A DNA stretch of 45,901 nucleotides. Source: Nitrospira sp. Its GTDB lineage: Bacteria; Nitrospirota; Nitrospiria; Nitrospirales; Nitrospiraceae. A program made the position numbers and the translations under genes. This document shows, in pieces, positions 25,503 through 34,550 of the stretch (its first letter is position 1; every line of letters begins with the position of its first letter). A model generated the notes under the pieces. The model worked only from the letters and a program-made list of their open reading frames with translations, was not told where the DNA came from and ran no database searches. Where the stretch lies: positions 1-45,901 of the forward strand of contig JAHFEW010000029.1 in the NCBI GenBank assembly GCA_023248215.1, in the 5' to 3' direction.

Positions 25503-27368
25503 TCACACATCCAACAATTCGCGGATCTTCCCCGCCAAATCGTGCTGTCGATAGGGTTGCTGCAGAAAATACTTTTTATTGACCCGATGACTCGCAATCG
25601 TCTCGTCTGAAAATCCTGACACGAACAACGCCTTCATCTTGGGATGTTGGAGCACCAGGCGCTTGGCCAATTCCCTTCCGCTGATCTCGGGCATCGAGAG
25701 ATGACTCACCGTGAGATGAATGGGCCCCGCATGCTGCTGAGCCACCAGCAATGCCTCCACGGCAGACCCCGCCTCCAAGACATGGTAGCGATGGCGGTGG
25801 AGAGTCGATAGCGCAAGCTTCCTGACAATTTCATCCTCCTCCACGAACAGCACCGTCTCAGCTCCCTTCGACAGAGCCTCGCTGACGACCGTCGTGTCCC
25901 GCACCACCCCATTCCGCTCGACTAACGGGAAATAGACACGCACCGTCGTCCCCTGCCCCGGCTGACTTTGCACGTCGACCGTACCCCCGAATTGCCTGAC
26001 GATCCCATAGACCAATGTCAGGCCAAGGCCGGCATGGGTTTCCTTCGTTGAGAAAAACGGCTCGAACATTTGCGATTGGACATCCAGGTTCATCCCGCGA
26101 CCGCTATCGCTCACCGCAATCCTTGCCATACGCTTCCGAGGATTCTTTTCCAGTTGCTCGACTGGAAGCGCCTCGCCGGTGACGACCTGAACCGCGATAT
26201 CCACGCGACCACCTTCCGGCATCGCATCCCGCGCATTCGCAACCAGATGCACGAGAACCTGCTCCAACCGGTCGTGACCGATTTCCACCAACGCCGGCAT
26301 CGAGTCGCTCGCCACACACAAGTCGATCCGGCCGGGAAGCAATCCCTGAAGCGTTTCTTGCATCGCCTCAATCGCCGGGCAGAGCGACAGGGTATCCCGA
26401 ATAGTCGTTTCATGAACGCGCAGCGCCAAGAGTTGTGCCGTCAACGCGGCCGCCCGTTCCCCGCTCCTGAAAATCTCTTCCACCGGAACTTGCAGTGGAT
26501 CATCCGGCTTCAGCTTGGACACGATGACGCCGGTCTGCTTGCCGATGACCGCCAGCACCTGATTGAATTCATGCGCCAGCCTGGAAGCCAAGCGGCCAAC
26601 CGCCTCGAACTTCTGGGCTTCGCGCAGCTGTCGTTCCAGCCCCGTCCGCTCCGCCATGCCCTGACGGATTTCCTGATTCGCGCGGGAGAGCCCCTGCTTC
26701 AACCCTTGCACGCGGGTTTCGAGTTGTGTCCGGCGCTCCTCCAGCGCCTGTTCAGACTGCTTCAATCCCTGTACATTTTCTTGCAAGGAGCGATTGCGCC
26801 GGCGTTCGGTGGCGACAGTCTCCAGCGTCAACCCATAGAACACCGCCATGATCAGCAACACGGGAATGCCCAGTAGATGCCCTACGGCGAGGACACCTGA
26901 CTGCATGGCATGTTCGTACACCAAGACGCCATAACCGGCACAGATGATCAGCGAGAGGCCGAGCAGCTGTCTAAGTGAGGGAGCCGAGGAGGCAATCAGC
27001 ACGAGGAGGAAATAGGTGAGATACAATTCAGAACTGGCATTCCCCGAGAGATAAATCGTCCCCGTGACCAGCACCGTGTTGATGCTGATCAGCGCGCCGG
27101 GGAACCAGGCGCTCTCGAGAAGATTCCGCGGCAACAGCATGATCCCGCAACTGATCAGAATCAGGCCGACCGCCACCATTCGGCTCACCGCATGCCCGAA
27201 TATCGTCTCGTTACTGACCAACAGTTCGTACGAGAGAATCCCCGCTACGAGACTCTGCAGAAAAACCGTACGCGATCGGGAATGGTTCAGGAACCGGCCC
27301 AACCCTCGCATGCTTGGGTGTCGCCCGGTTTGGTCGAGTTCGGAAGAGGAAAGTGGAACGCTTACCAC
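25503..27368 (-). CDS. Membrane hybrid histidine kinase with degenerate receiver
   Basis: 621 residues. About six hydrophobic helices (35-185) form a membrane sensor, followed by a coiled coil (about 185-255), HisKA with His266 (RLASRLAHEFNQVLAVIG), HATPase_c (N box HLVANARDAMPEGG; G boxes VSDSGRGM and HAGLGLTLVYGIVRQFGG) and a C-terminal receiver-like domain (about 500-621). In the receiver the phospho-acceptor position reads SHLSMPEISG, so the Asp is His, and the lysine position reads FLQQP, so Lys is Gln. The kinase core looks intact but the receiver should not be phosphorylated. GTG 27368 is accepted because AAGGCAGG lies just upstream; ATG 27311 has no SD. Confidence 0.87.
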   Translation of the reverse strand: MVSVPLSSSELDQTGRHPSMRGLGRFLNHSRSRTVFLQSLVAGILSYELLVSNETIFGHAVSRMVAVGLILISCGIMLLPRNLLESAWFPGALISINTVLVTGTIYLSGNASSELYLTYFLLVLIASSAPSLRQLLGLSLIICAGYGVLVYEHAMQSGVLAVGHLLGIPVLLIMAVFYGLTLETVATERRRNRSLQENVQGLKQSEQALEERRTQLETRVQGLKQGLSRANQEIRQGMAERTGLERQLREAQKFEAVGRLASRLAHEFNQVLAVIGKQTGVIVSKLKPDDPLQVPVEEIFRSGERAAALTAQLLALRVHETTIRDTLSLCPAIEAMQETLQGLLPGRIDLCVASDSMPALVEIGHDRLEQVLVHLVANARDAMPEGGRVDIAVQVVTGEALPVEQLEKNPRKRMARIAVSDSGRGMNLDVQSQMFEPFFSTKETHAGLGLTLVYGIVRQFGGTVDVQSQPGQGTTVRVYFPLVERNGVVRDTTVVSEALSKGAETVLFVEEDEIVRKLALSTLHRHRYHVLEAGSAVEALLVAQQHAGPIHLTVSHLSMPEISGRELAKRLVLQHPKMKALFVSGFSDETIASHRVNKKYFLQQPYRQHDLAGKIRELLDV

Positions 27369-27612
27369 CGCGCCTGCCTTCAGTAGAAGAGTGTGAAGCC
27401 GGGCAGGAGGTCAGCAAGTTTTGTACCCTCTCCGAAATGTGGCAAGTCATCGCATTTTCAAGTGCGCCGACGAAAGGGGGTTGCCGCAAAGGACCAGAAC
27501 GCTCACGTCGTATCACAAAAACGAACAGCCTCCCTTGGCTCGACTGCGCCAACCGGTGCGAATGAGCACTATCGTGACCAGGGACCGTCGAGTATGGGAT
27601 GGGGCAATCCCC

Positions 27613-28779
27613 TTACGGTTGCCGCAGGGCGTGACGCGATCGGAACGCCGACGCTTTCGCGAGAGCCTCCGCGCAGGTCGAGGCGAGAAACGTGATGTGG
27701 CCCATTTTTCGTTTCGGCCGGATCACACGTTTCCCGTAGAGATGGACCACCGCACCCGGCTCGCGCAGTAACTCTTGCGTGGCGGGTGACGCCGTGGCAA
27801 ACGAGACTTCGTCGCCGATGAGATTGAGCATGACTGCGGGACTGAGCAGGCGCACTTCTCCGAGCGGCTGACCACACAGGGCGCGCACCTGCTGTTCGAA
27901 CTGAGACACCGTGCAGGCATCCAATGAATAGTGTCCGGAATTATGCGGCCTGGGCGCCACCTCGTTGACCAACAGTCGACCGTCTCCCATCAGGAACAGT
28001 TCCACGCAAAAGACGCCCACCCCATCCAAGGCCTGCACGGCGCTTCGTGCCATGGTCGCAGCCTGGTCCGCAACCGTTGCCGGCACATCCGCCGGTACCA
28101 TCGTCTGGCGCAGGATGCCGCCTTCATGGATATTCTCGACGAGAGGGTAGGTCCGCATCGACCCGTCTGTGCTTCGCACGACCAGGATCGAGACCTCGCG
28201 CTCAAAGGGAAGATATTCCTCCAAAATCCAGCGCGAACCGGGCCTCATGGTCCGAGCCAAGTCCTGCTGCACCACGGCACAATCCTCCACGCGATCGATT
28301 TTCCATTGCCCTTTGCCGTCGTACCCCGCTGTCGCGGTCTTGCAGATCAGCGGGTATCCGAGCACAGTTTGCCGGCCGAGTTCCTCCGGCCATGAAATCC
28401 CATAAAACGCCGGCACGGCCAATCCATGAGTCTGCAGAAACGTCTTTTGTTCAATCCGATCTTGAATCACGCGCAGCACTCGGCTCGATGGTCGAACCGG
28501 TACCTCGAGCTCCAACTGCTCACAGAGTTCGCTCGGCACGTTTTCCCATTCATAGGTCACGGCACGGACACGCTGCGCAAAATCTTTGCGGGCCGCAACG
28601 TCAGAGAATGGCTTGATGAGCGAATAGTCGGCAAGACGGTGGGCGGGCGCCTCGGCATCGGGATCCCACACCGCAACCTCGTACCCCATTCGGCGGGCCA
28701 CTGTTGCGAACATCGCGCCCAGCTGCCCTCCTCCGAGGACACCCAGGGTTGCTCCCGGATCGATGACCGTGACGTTCAC
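27613..28779 (-). CDS. purK: N5-carboxyaminoimidazole ribonucleotide synthase
   Basis: 388-residue ATP-grasp enzyme of purine synthesis that makes N5-CAIR from AIR, bicarbonate and ATP. Motifs: [14 protein letters not shown] at the start, [18 protein letters not shown] (ATP-grasp glycine loop), [11 protein letters not shown] and [17 protein letters not shown]. It starts at GTG 28779, which overlaps the purE stop (GTGA), so the two are coupled. Length normal. Confidence 0.94.
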   Translation of the reverse strand: MNVTVIDPGATLGVLGGGQLGAMFATVARRMGYEVAVWDPDAEAPAHRLADYSLIKPFSDVAARKDFAQRVRAVTYEWENVPSELCEQLELEVPVRPSSRVLRVIQDRIEQKTFLQTHGLAVPAFYGISWPEELGRQTVLGYPLICKTATAGYDGKGQWKIDRVEDCAVVQQDLARTMRPGSRWILEEYLPFEREVSILVVRSTDGSMRTYPLVENIHEGGILRQTMVPADVPATVADQAATMARSAVQALDGVGVFCVELFLMGDGRLLVNEVAPRPHNSGHYSLDACTVSQFEQQVRALCGQPLGEVRLLSPAVMLNLIGDEVSFATASPATQELLREPGAVVHLYGKRVIRPKRKMGHITFLASTCAEALAKASAFRSRHALRQP

Positions 28780-29330
28780 GATCGACGGCTCGGCCGCGGA
28801 CTTCGTTGCATGAGAAAGGGAGGAGACAATCGGGCGTCGTCTTGTAAATCGAGCACCGACTGTGTTTGGGAGGCGCGAAACTGTTCTACACGTTGCCTGA
28901 TTTTTGCCGACCGCAATCCGAGGATCTGTGCGGCCAGAAGTGCGGCATTTTCTGCGCCGCCGATAGCGACGGTCGCGACTGGAATGCCTCTGGGCATTTG
29001 CACGATGGATAGTAAGGAATCCAATCCCCTGAGATTTTCAGTAGGAATGGGAACCCCGATCACCGGCAACGAGGTCTTCGCCGCCAACATCCCGGGAAGA
29101 TGGGCCGCCCCTCCGGCTCCTGCGATAATGACCTGAATGCCTCGCTCCGATGCCTGTTCCGCATAGGCGAAGAGGCGATCAGGGGTGCGATGGGCTGAGA
29201 CCACCAGCAGCTCGTTGGGAATCCCGAGCTCATTCAGCATGGCGACGGCCTTCTCGAGGATGGGGAAATCCGACTTGCTTCCCCCGAGCACCCCGACCGA
29301 GGCCTGAACTACTCTGTTGTTGATTACCAT
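28776..29330 (-). CDS. purE: N5-carboxyaminoimidazole ribonucleotide mutase
   Basis: 184 residues; converts N5-CAIR to CAIR as the step after PurK. Motifs: [14 protein letters not shown] with the substrate-phosphate loop, [12 protein letters not shown] with the catalytic His, [25 protein letters not shown] and [16 protein letters not shown] 29330 is preferred over a GTG at 29342 since AAGGTG lies about ten bases upstream of it. About 20 extra residues follow the usual C-terminus. Divergent from the hlyD-like gene. Confidence 0.94.
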   Translation of the reverse strand: MVINNRVVQASVGVLGGSKSDFPILEKAVAMLNELGIPNELLVVSAHRTPDRLFAYAEQASERGIQVIIAGAGGAAHLPGMLAAKTSLPVIGVPIPTENLRGLDSLLSIVQMPRGIPVATVAIGGAENAALLAAQILGLRSAKIRQRVEQFRASQTQSVLDLQDDARLSPPFLMQRSPRPSRRS

Positions 29331-29432
29331 GCGCGCGGTCACCTTTGGCTGAAGGAGAGTGGGGACGGGGCAAACCTTAGCCGTTCTCGAGTCGAAGGGT
29401 CAAGCGGTTCACCGAGGAAACCGCTCATTGAA

Positions 29433-29462
29433 TTGACCAAGTCCTCAACAATCCTCTATGAT
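29433..29462 (+). promoter_or_regulatory. Sigma-70 promoter of the secretion-like operon
   Basis: TTGACC (29433-29438), 18-base spacer, TATGAT (29457-29462): each box five of six to consensus. The -10 covers the first ATGs of the open frame (29458, 29461), so translation must start further in; this supports the GTG at 29506. Confidence 0.55.
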
Positions 29463-29505
29463 GACTGCCAGTTTCATGCAGTCGGTTGTGCCCGGGAGGG
29501 GACAC

Positions 29506-30942
29506 GTGCAGCGCATCCGTGAAGGACTCAAGACAAGGCTTCGCTCCCTCGTCACCCAGCGCACCGGACTGGACGAAATGGCCGTCGATGATCTGGCAAC
29601 ATCGACGAAATTGCTCTCCTGGGAAGCGGTACAAATTCCAGAGCGGCTCCGCTTCTCGTCCCGTCTGGCCATTCTCCTGGTCGGCCTCTTCATGCTGATC
29701 GTCGCCTTCGTCCCCTGGACCCAAACCATTACTGTGACCGGCCAGCTTTCCGCCTACACACCGTTCGACCGACCGCAAGACATCGAGGCGCAGATCACCG
29801 GCCGCATCAAGAAGTGGCACATCTTCGAAGGCGTGCGGGTCAAAGCAGGCGACGTGATTCTCGAACTCGATGACTACGACCCGAACTTCATGGCCCCGGA
29901 TCTCTTGAGCTTGCTGGAACAGCGCAAGAAAGCGCTGGAAGATACCCGAAAGGCCGCGCTGAGTCGCGCCGATCAGCTGGACAAGCGGATCAAAGAGATG
30001 CAAAACCTCGTGAAGGCGGCGGTCCCCTCGGCAGGCGCGCGGGTTCTCGAGGCGGAGAGCAAGGTGCGTGAGGCACGGCAGAAGATCGAAGCTTCCAAAA
30101 TCGCCGTGGCCACCGCCGAACTCAACGTGGATCGTCATCAACAACTCGCCCAACAAGGCCTCGTCTCCCAACGCGAATTGGAACTCACCATTCAATCCGC
30201 CATCGCCAGCAAGGCCGACCTGCAAGGGGCACAGGCCAACCTCAGCGCGGCCGAACAGGGCATGAAGGCGCTGAGCTTCGGGCGAGACCAAGTGAGCGCT
30301 GAAGTGCTCCAACGCCTCCTGGATGCCGAGGCTGCACGGGATGCGTCGATCGGAGAAGCCGCGCGAGCCGCCGATCAAGTGGCGGACGTGTCGCTACGAC
30401 TATCAAATGCCAACCAGCGACGCGTAGCCAGCCGCATTCTTTCACCGATCGACGGAACTGTGGTGAAGATGGCGCAGGCCGGCGCGGGGGAAACGGTGCG
30501 GCCGGGGGATAAACTGGTCAGAATTTCTCCCACCAGCTCGGACAAGGCCATCGAGATGGTCGCCGACGGCATTGATGCGCCGTTGCTCAATGTCGGACGA
30601 AAGGTCAAGATTCTCTTCTATGGCATTCCGGCCATCCCATTGCCGGCATGGCCGGAATTGATGGCCGGTACCTACAATGGCGTGATCAAGGTCGTCGACC
30701 AGGTGGACGATGGGAAAGGCAACTTCCGCTTTTGGGTCGTCCCCGACCTGGAAGAACGTCCTTGGCCTCCGCAAGAACATGTCCGCCAGGGCACCAAAGC
30801 CATGGGGTGGGTCATTCTCAACCGGGTCCCGCTCTGGTATGAGCTGTGGCGCCGATTCAACCTCTTTCCGCCTGACTACCAGGAACGGCCCCCGAGTTTG
30901 ATCGATACGCTCTTGCCGAAAGCCGGGCGAGGGGCCAAGTAA
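29506..30942 (+). CDS. HlyD-family periplasmic adaptor (membrane fusion protein)
   Basis: 478 residues. One membrane helix (about 55-75, LAILLVGLFMLIVAFVPW), a biotinyl-lipoyl half motif (GRIKKWHIFEGVRVKAGDVILELDD), a long alpha hairpin/coiled coil (about 125-330) and the second half motif (SPIDGTVVKMAQAGAGETVRPGDKLVRI), then a beta-barrel. It links an inner-membrane transporter to a TolC-type channel. The frame opens at 29458, but GGGAGGGG (29494-29501) just before GTG 29506 and the promoter -10 over the earlier ATGs decide for GTG. Unusual C-terminus: a conserved-looking tail with VILNRVPLWYELWRRFNLFPPDY. First gene of the cassette with tolC-like, two ABC-like and a sensor-like gene. Confidence 0.87.
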   Translation: MQRIREGLKTRLRSLVTQRTGLDEMAVDDLATSTKLLSWEAVQIPERLRFSSRLAILLVGLFMLIVAFVPWTQTITVTGQLSAYTPFDRPQDIEAQITGRIKKWHIFEGVRVKAGDVILELDDYDPNFMAPDLLSLLEQRKKALEDTRKAALSRADQLDKRIKEMQNLVKAAVPSAGARVLEAESKVREARQKIEASKIAVATAELNVDRHQQLAQQGLVSQRELELTIQSAIASKADLQGAQANLSAAEQGMKALSFGRDQVSAEVLQRLLDAEAARDASIGEAARAADQVADVSLRLSNANQRRVASRILSPIDGTVVKMAQAGAGETVRPGDKLVRISPTSSDKAIEMVADGIDAPLLNVGRKVKILFYGIPAIPLPAWPELMAGTYNGVIKVVDQVDDGKGNFRFWVVPDLEERPWPPQEHVRQGTKAMGWVILNRVPLWYELWRRFNLFPPDYQERPPSLIDTLLPKAGRGAK

Positions 30943-31033
30943 CGCGTTTTCCCCTGACCGGCGTTCATACCGGAGCGCCCCTATCCTTCGACTTTCACAC
31001 TCTCTCAATTGGACTCAGAAAGGAGTGCACCTC

Positions 31034-32524
31034 ATGAAGAAGAATGCCTGGGTGTTTATTATCGCAGCCTGTGCGCTCTGCTGGCTGCCAGAAGGTAGCG
31101 TGGCCGGAGACGACGCAGTCAAATCCAGAACACTTCCGCCGATTCCACTCTCATTGAATGAAGTGCTGGCTTGGATCGATCGATCCCATCCACTGTTGAA
31201 GGGAGCCGGAACCGAAAAGGTCTCGGCCCGCGGCAAAATGCTCAAAGCCCTGGGCGCCTTCGAGCCTGTCTTGGTCAATGATACCGAGATCGAACGATTT
31301 GTCGACAAGGGTAGCACCAAAACGCAAAGCGTGGGATTCAACGATACATTGATCGAAGCGCGTCACCCCTCGGGATTGCGCGGCAGCGCGGGATTTCGCC
31401 AGGCGATCGGCGACGCGACGATCCCCGACCTCTCCTTCGGCAACGGCAATCAGCAGGTCATCCTCGGCGGCTTCATGCCCCTCCTCAAAGGGCTCATGGT
31501 CAACCCGGAAAATGCCGAGCTCCAGCGCTCGGAGTTGGCTGATCCTCGTGCCGAGGTGAAGATTTCCCAAACCAGACAGGACCTGTTCCTGGCGGCAGCC
31601 ACCCAGTTTTGGGATTGGGTGTCCACGGCAAAGTTCGTGGATGTGCAACGCCGGGCACTCGGCGTCGCGGAAGAGCGGTTAAGACAGGTGGAAGGCAGAG
31701 CCAAAGCGGGAGCCGTGGCACCTCTCGACGTGGTCGAGGCCGGCCAGGAAGTCCAGCGCCGGCGCGAAGTTGCCATTGCGGCACAACGATCGGTGGAGCA
31801 AGAGCAGTACAAAATGTCGATGTTCCTCTGGGAAAACCAGACGCCGACTGCGCCGCAACTCGATCGAGCACCTGATTTCCCGCCACCGACTGCCGCCCCG
31901 ACGGCTGACATCGTCAAAGCCGACAAGCTGCAAGCGAAAACCGATCGTCCGGAGATTCGCGAGGTCGATATCGAAGCGAAGGTCAACAATATCGATTTGG
32001 AACTAGCCAAGAACAATCTCCTGCCTAGTCTCGACCTCGAGGCGGCGCCGGCGCGAGCGCCGGAGAAATTCGTCCTCGGGCTGGGCTACCGATTCGGCGT
32101 GGAACTGCGTATGCCGATCCTTCAACGAAGAAGTCGCGGTGAAGTGCTGGAAGCACAGGCACAGGCCGATCGCCTGGTCCTCGTCCAGAAATACCGGGAG
32201 CAGCAGGTGGTCGTGGACGTCGATAATGCCCTGTCGGCGATTGAACGGGCGAAGGAACGCGTCACCGCAGCCACTGAATCCCTCCGTATGGCCAAGACCC
32301 TGGAGGAAGGCGAGCGGTTCCGCTTCAGCCTGGGTGCCACGAGCGTCCTCTTTGTGAATCTGCGCGAACGGAATTCCGTCGATTCGGAAATGCAGCTGGT
32401 GCGGGCAAAGGCCGACTATCAGAAAGCGCTGGCCCTCTATCAATGGGCTACCGGCACCTGGGCGCGGAGTCAGCCATCCGCCGTGCCGGTCAACTACCGC
32501 ATCGGCGCAAGCCTCTCCAAATAG
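31034..32524 (+). CDS. TolC-family outer membrane protein
   Basis: 496 residues with a signal peptide (KKNAWVFIIAACALCWLPEGSVAG) and two long helical OEP repeats. The first half holds heptad-rich stretches (for example RQVEGRAKAGAVAPLDVVEAGQEV with the family pattern GxxxxLDVxxA), the second a matching helix pair (RAKADYQKALALYQWATGTW). ATG 31034 is selected by AAAGGAG at 31019-31025; the frame also opens at 31025. It provides the outer-membrane channel for the HlyD-type adaptor 91 bases upstream. Typical length for the family is 420-500. Confidence 0.85.
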   Translation: MKKNAWVFIIAACALCWLPEGSVAGDDAVKSRTLPPIPLSLNEVLAWIDRSHPLLKGAGTEKVSARGKMLKALGAFEPVLVNDTEIERFVDKGSTKTQSVGFNDTLIEARHPSGLRGSAGFRQAIGDATIPDLSFGNGNQQVILGGFMPLLKGLMVNPENAELQRSELADPRAEVKISQTRQDLFLAAATQFWDWVSTAKFVDVQRRALGVAEERLRQVEGRAKAGAVAPLDVVEAGQEVQRRREVAIAAQRSVEQEQYKMSMFLWENQTPTAPQLDRAPDFPPPTAAPTADIVKADKLQAKTDRPEIREVDIEAKVNNIDLELAKNNLLPSLDLEAAPARAPEKFVLGLGYRFGVELRMPILQRRSRGEVLEAQAQADRLVLVQKYREQQVVVDVDNALSAIERAKERVTAATESLRMAKTLEEGERFRFSLGATSVLFVNLRERNSVDSEMQLVRAKADYQKALALYQWATGTWARSQPSAVPVNYRIGASLSK

Positions 32525-32531
32525 TGGCATT

Positions 32532-32560
32532 TTGAGGACTGCTCTGATAGGGTTTATGAA
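32532..32560 (+). promoter_or_regulatory. Candidate promoter before the first ABC-like gene
   Basis: TTGAGG (32532-32537), 17-base spacer, TATGAA (32555-32560), four of six at each box. It would allow the ABC-like pair to be expressed separately from hlyD-tolC. A hairpin starts six bases after it. Confidence 0.35.
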
Positions 32561-32565
32561 AATAT

Positions 32566-32589
32566 GGGGGCTTGTGCGGACAGGCTCCC
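32566..32589 (+). terminator. Hairpin between the tolC-like and ABC-like genes
   Basis: GGGGGCTTGT (32566-32575) pairs with ACAGGCTCCC (32580-32589), ten pairs including two G-U, around a four-base loop. No T-run follows. Either a partial terminator that lowers expression of the downstream genes or a 5' structure of a transcript from the promoter just before it. Confidence 0.4.
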
Positions 32590-32662
32590 ATCAATGATTT
32601 GAGACTCCTCTCGCCAAGACCCGGCAAGAACGCCGATTGAAGTCTTGGCAGGGGTAGCACCT

Positions 32663-34330
32663 ATGGCCCAAGACCATTCCGACAGCCAGGTCAATTTGTT
32701 TCAAACGGTCGTCGGCCATCTCGGCCTCCTGTTCCGTCTGGAGCGGCGGGTCCTCGGCCTCATTTTTTCCTATTCCATTGCCATCGGCCTGTTCGCCCTG
32801 ATCGTCCCCCTTACAGTCCAAGAACTCGTCAACACCTTTGCCTTCGCCCTCCAGCCCATCACCATCGTCACCCTGGCGGCGGTCATGGTGGCAGCCTTGT
32901 TGTTCGTCGGGGCCTTCCGTGCCTTGCAGTACTACGCAGTGGAAGTGCTGGAACGTCGCATTTTCGCCCGTGTCGCCATTGCGATGGCGCAGCAACTCCC
33001 GCATCTACGCTCCCAGGGATTCAAACCTCGTTTCGCAAATATCTTTATTGAAACCATCCTGATGCAACGGGCGATTTCCGTGCTGCTGGTCGATTTGATC
33101 AACGTGATCGTGGGCGGCGCGGTGGGCATGACCATCCTGGTGTTCTATCACCCCTATTTTCTCCTGTATAACGCCATCCTGCTGGTCGGATTTACCGTCG
33201 TGTTCTTCCTGATGAGCCATGGCGGCCTCAAGGCCGACATGGACCTCTCCCATGCCAAATACGACACATTGCACTGGTTTCAGGAAATTGCCTACAACCT
33301 GCTGCACTTCAAATCGACCGACAGCCAGACGCTGCTGATCAAAAAAACGGACCAGCTCCTGGATACCTACATGGGCGTGCGCCGGACCCGATTTGGGATT
33401 CTCATCCGGCAGTATCTGGGATCACTGGGCTGGCAAGCGATCGCGCACGGCGGTCTCATCGCGACCGCCGGCTGGCTGCTCGGGATCGGACAATTGACGC
33501 TCGGGCAATTTGTCGCCGCCGAAGTGGTGCTCAGCGGCATTCTGTCGAGTTTCGACGGCGTCGTGAAACGGATGGGGCATATCTATTACTTTTTGACCGC
33601 ATTGACTGAACTGAACTTTCTGTTCTCCCTTCCGAAAGATCAGGATACCGCAACCCTGTCCATTCCACTGCCCGATCCGACCGTCCACGGCATTCGAGTC
33701 ACCTGCAAGGATCTGACGTTTGCGCCCACCGGCGGCCCGGCCGCGTTCGAGCGTTTCCATTTAGAAGTCACGCCCGGTGAAAAGATCGGCATTTGCGCCG
33801 AGACCACTCTGGCAAAAACGGTGCTGGCTCGCGTGCTGGCCGGTTTGGAATCGCCCACGTCCGGCGTCATCCGCTACAACGGCGTCGACCTCCGACATCT
33901 CAACCTGGACTCTGTCAACCGGTTCAGAGGATTCATTTTGGATTCACAGCTGTCGCTGTTCGAGGGAACGCTCGAAGAGAACATCGTGCTCGGCCGGGAC
34001 TACATCCCCTACAGCGATGTACGTTGGGCGCTTCGTTTTGCCGAGCTTGAAGAAGAAGTCGATGCATTGCCCCAAGGCCTGAAAACTCACGTCCGGAACA
34101 CCGGAAAGATTTTCGCTCCCACCCACATCATGCGCATCCTGGTCGCGCGGGCGATCCTGGGGCGGCCGCAACTCCTCATTTTCGACGGTATCCTCCACAA
34201 CATGCACCCCGCGATGCGCGAGACGATTCTCCGACGCCTCTGCAGCAAGGAAGAGCCCTGGTCGGTGATCTTCGTCTCGAACGATCCCAACCTGACGCCA
34301 CATGTCGACCGCCGCATCATGCTAAACTAA
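32663..34330 (+). CDS. ABC-exporter-like protein with degenerate ATPase domain (copy 1)
   Basis: 555 residues: transmembrane domain (about 35-310, type-I-secretion style, VPLTVQELVNTFAFA, GQFVAAEVVLSG) and a nucleotide-binding-domain fold. ATP motifs are lost: Walker A reads CAETTLAKT (Lys385 and Thr kept, glycines gone), Q-loop Gln replaced (LDSQLSLF), signature LSGGQ replaced (FAPTH before IMRILVARAI), Walker B LLIFDG keeps Asp but the catalytic Glu is Gly, the D-loop is HNMHP and the switch His is Asn (VSNDP). The aromatic A-loop is also missing. The fold markers VARAI and FEGTLEENI remain. No N-terminal C39 peptidase domain. ATG 32663 has AGGGG upstream; the frame opens at TTG 32645. Confidence 0.85.
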   Translation: MAQDHSDSQVNLFQTVVGHLGLLFRLERRVLGLIFSYSIAIGLFALIVPLTVQELVNTFAFALQPITIVTLAAVMVAALLFVGAFRALQYYAVEVLERRIFARVAIAMAQQLPHLRSQGFKPRFANIFIETILMQRAISVLLVDLINVIVGGAVGMTILVFYHPYFLLYNAILLVGFTVVFFLMSHGGLKADMDLSHAKYDTLHWFQEIAYNLLHFKSTDSQTLLIKKTDQLLDTYMGVRRTRFGILIRQYLGSLGWQAIAHGGLIATAGWLLGIGQLTLGQFVAAEVVLSGILSSFDGVVKRMGHIYYFLTALTELNFLFSLPKDQDTATLSIPLPDPTVHGIRVTCKDLTFAPTGGPAAFERFHLEVTPGEKIGICAETTLAKTVLARVLAGLESPTSGVIRYNGVDLRHLNLDSVNRFRGFILDSQLSLFEGTLEENIVLGRDYIPYSDVRWALRFAELEEEVDALPQGLKTHVRNTGKIFAPTHIMRILVARAILGRPQLLIFDGILHNMHPAMRETILRRLCSKEEPWSVIFVSNDPNLTPHVDRRIMLN

Positions 34331-34489
34331 CCGGACCCCAATCCGTCCCCTGTCCTACACATGAACGATTGCCTGTCACGCCACGCAGCCAGGCCGAATC
34401 TCGCGAATCCCGTTCCGCATCGCACCCAGGATTCTGGAGACAATGGGCCACTCGTCCCTTGTGCGAGCGGGCCGGAGAGAACCGCTATC

Positions 34490-34518
34490 TTGACAGAGAC
34501 CGTGCAATTGCTCAGACT
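34490..34518 (+). promoter_or_regulatory. Candidate promoter before the second ABC-like gene
   Basis: Perfect TTGACA (34490-34495) and a weak CAGACT (34513-34518) at 17 bases. It lies in the 220-base gap between the two ABC-like genes, which otherwise shows nothing. Confidence 0.3.
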
Positions 34519-34550
34519 GCGCTGCACAGCAAGCCGACACGAGCATTCGG

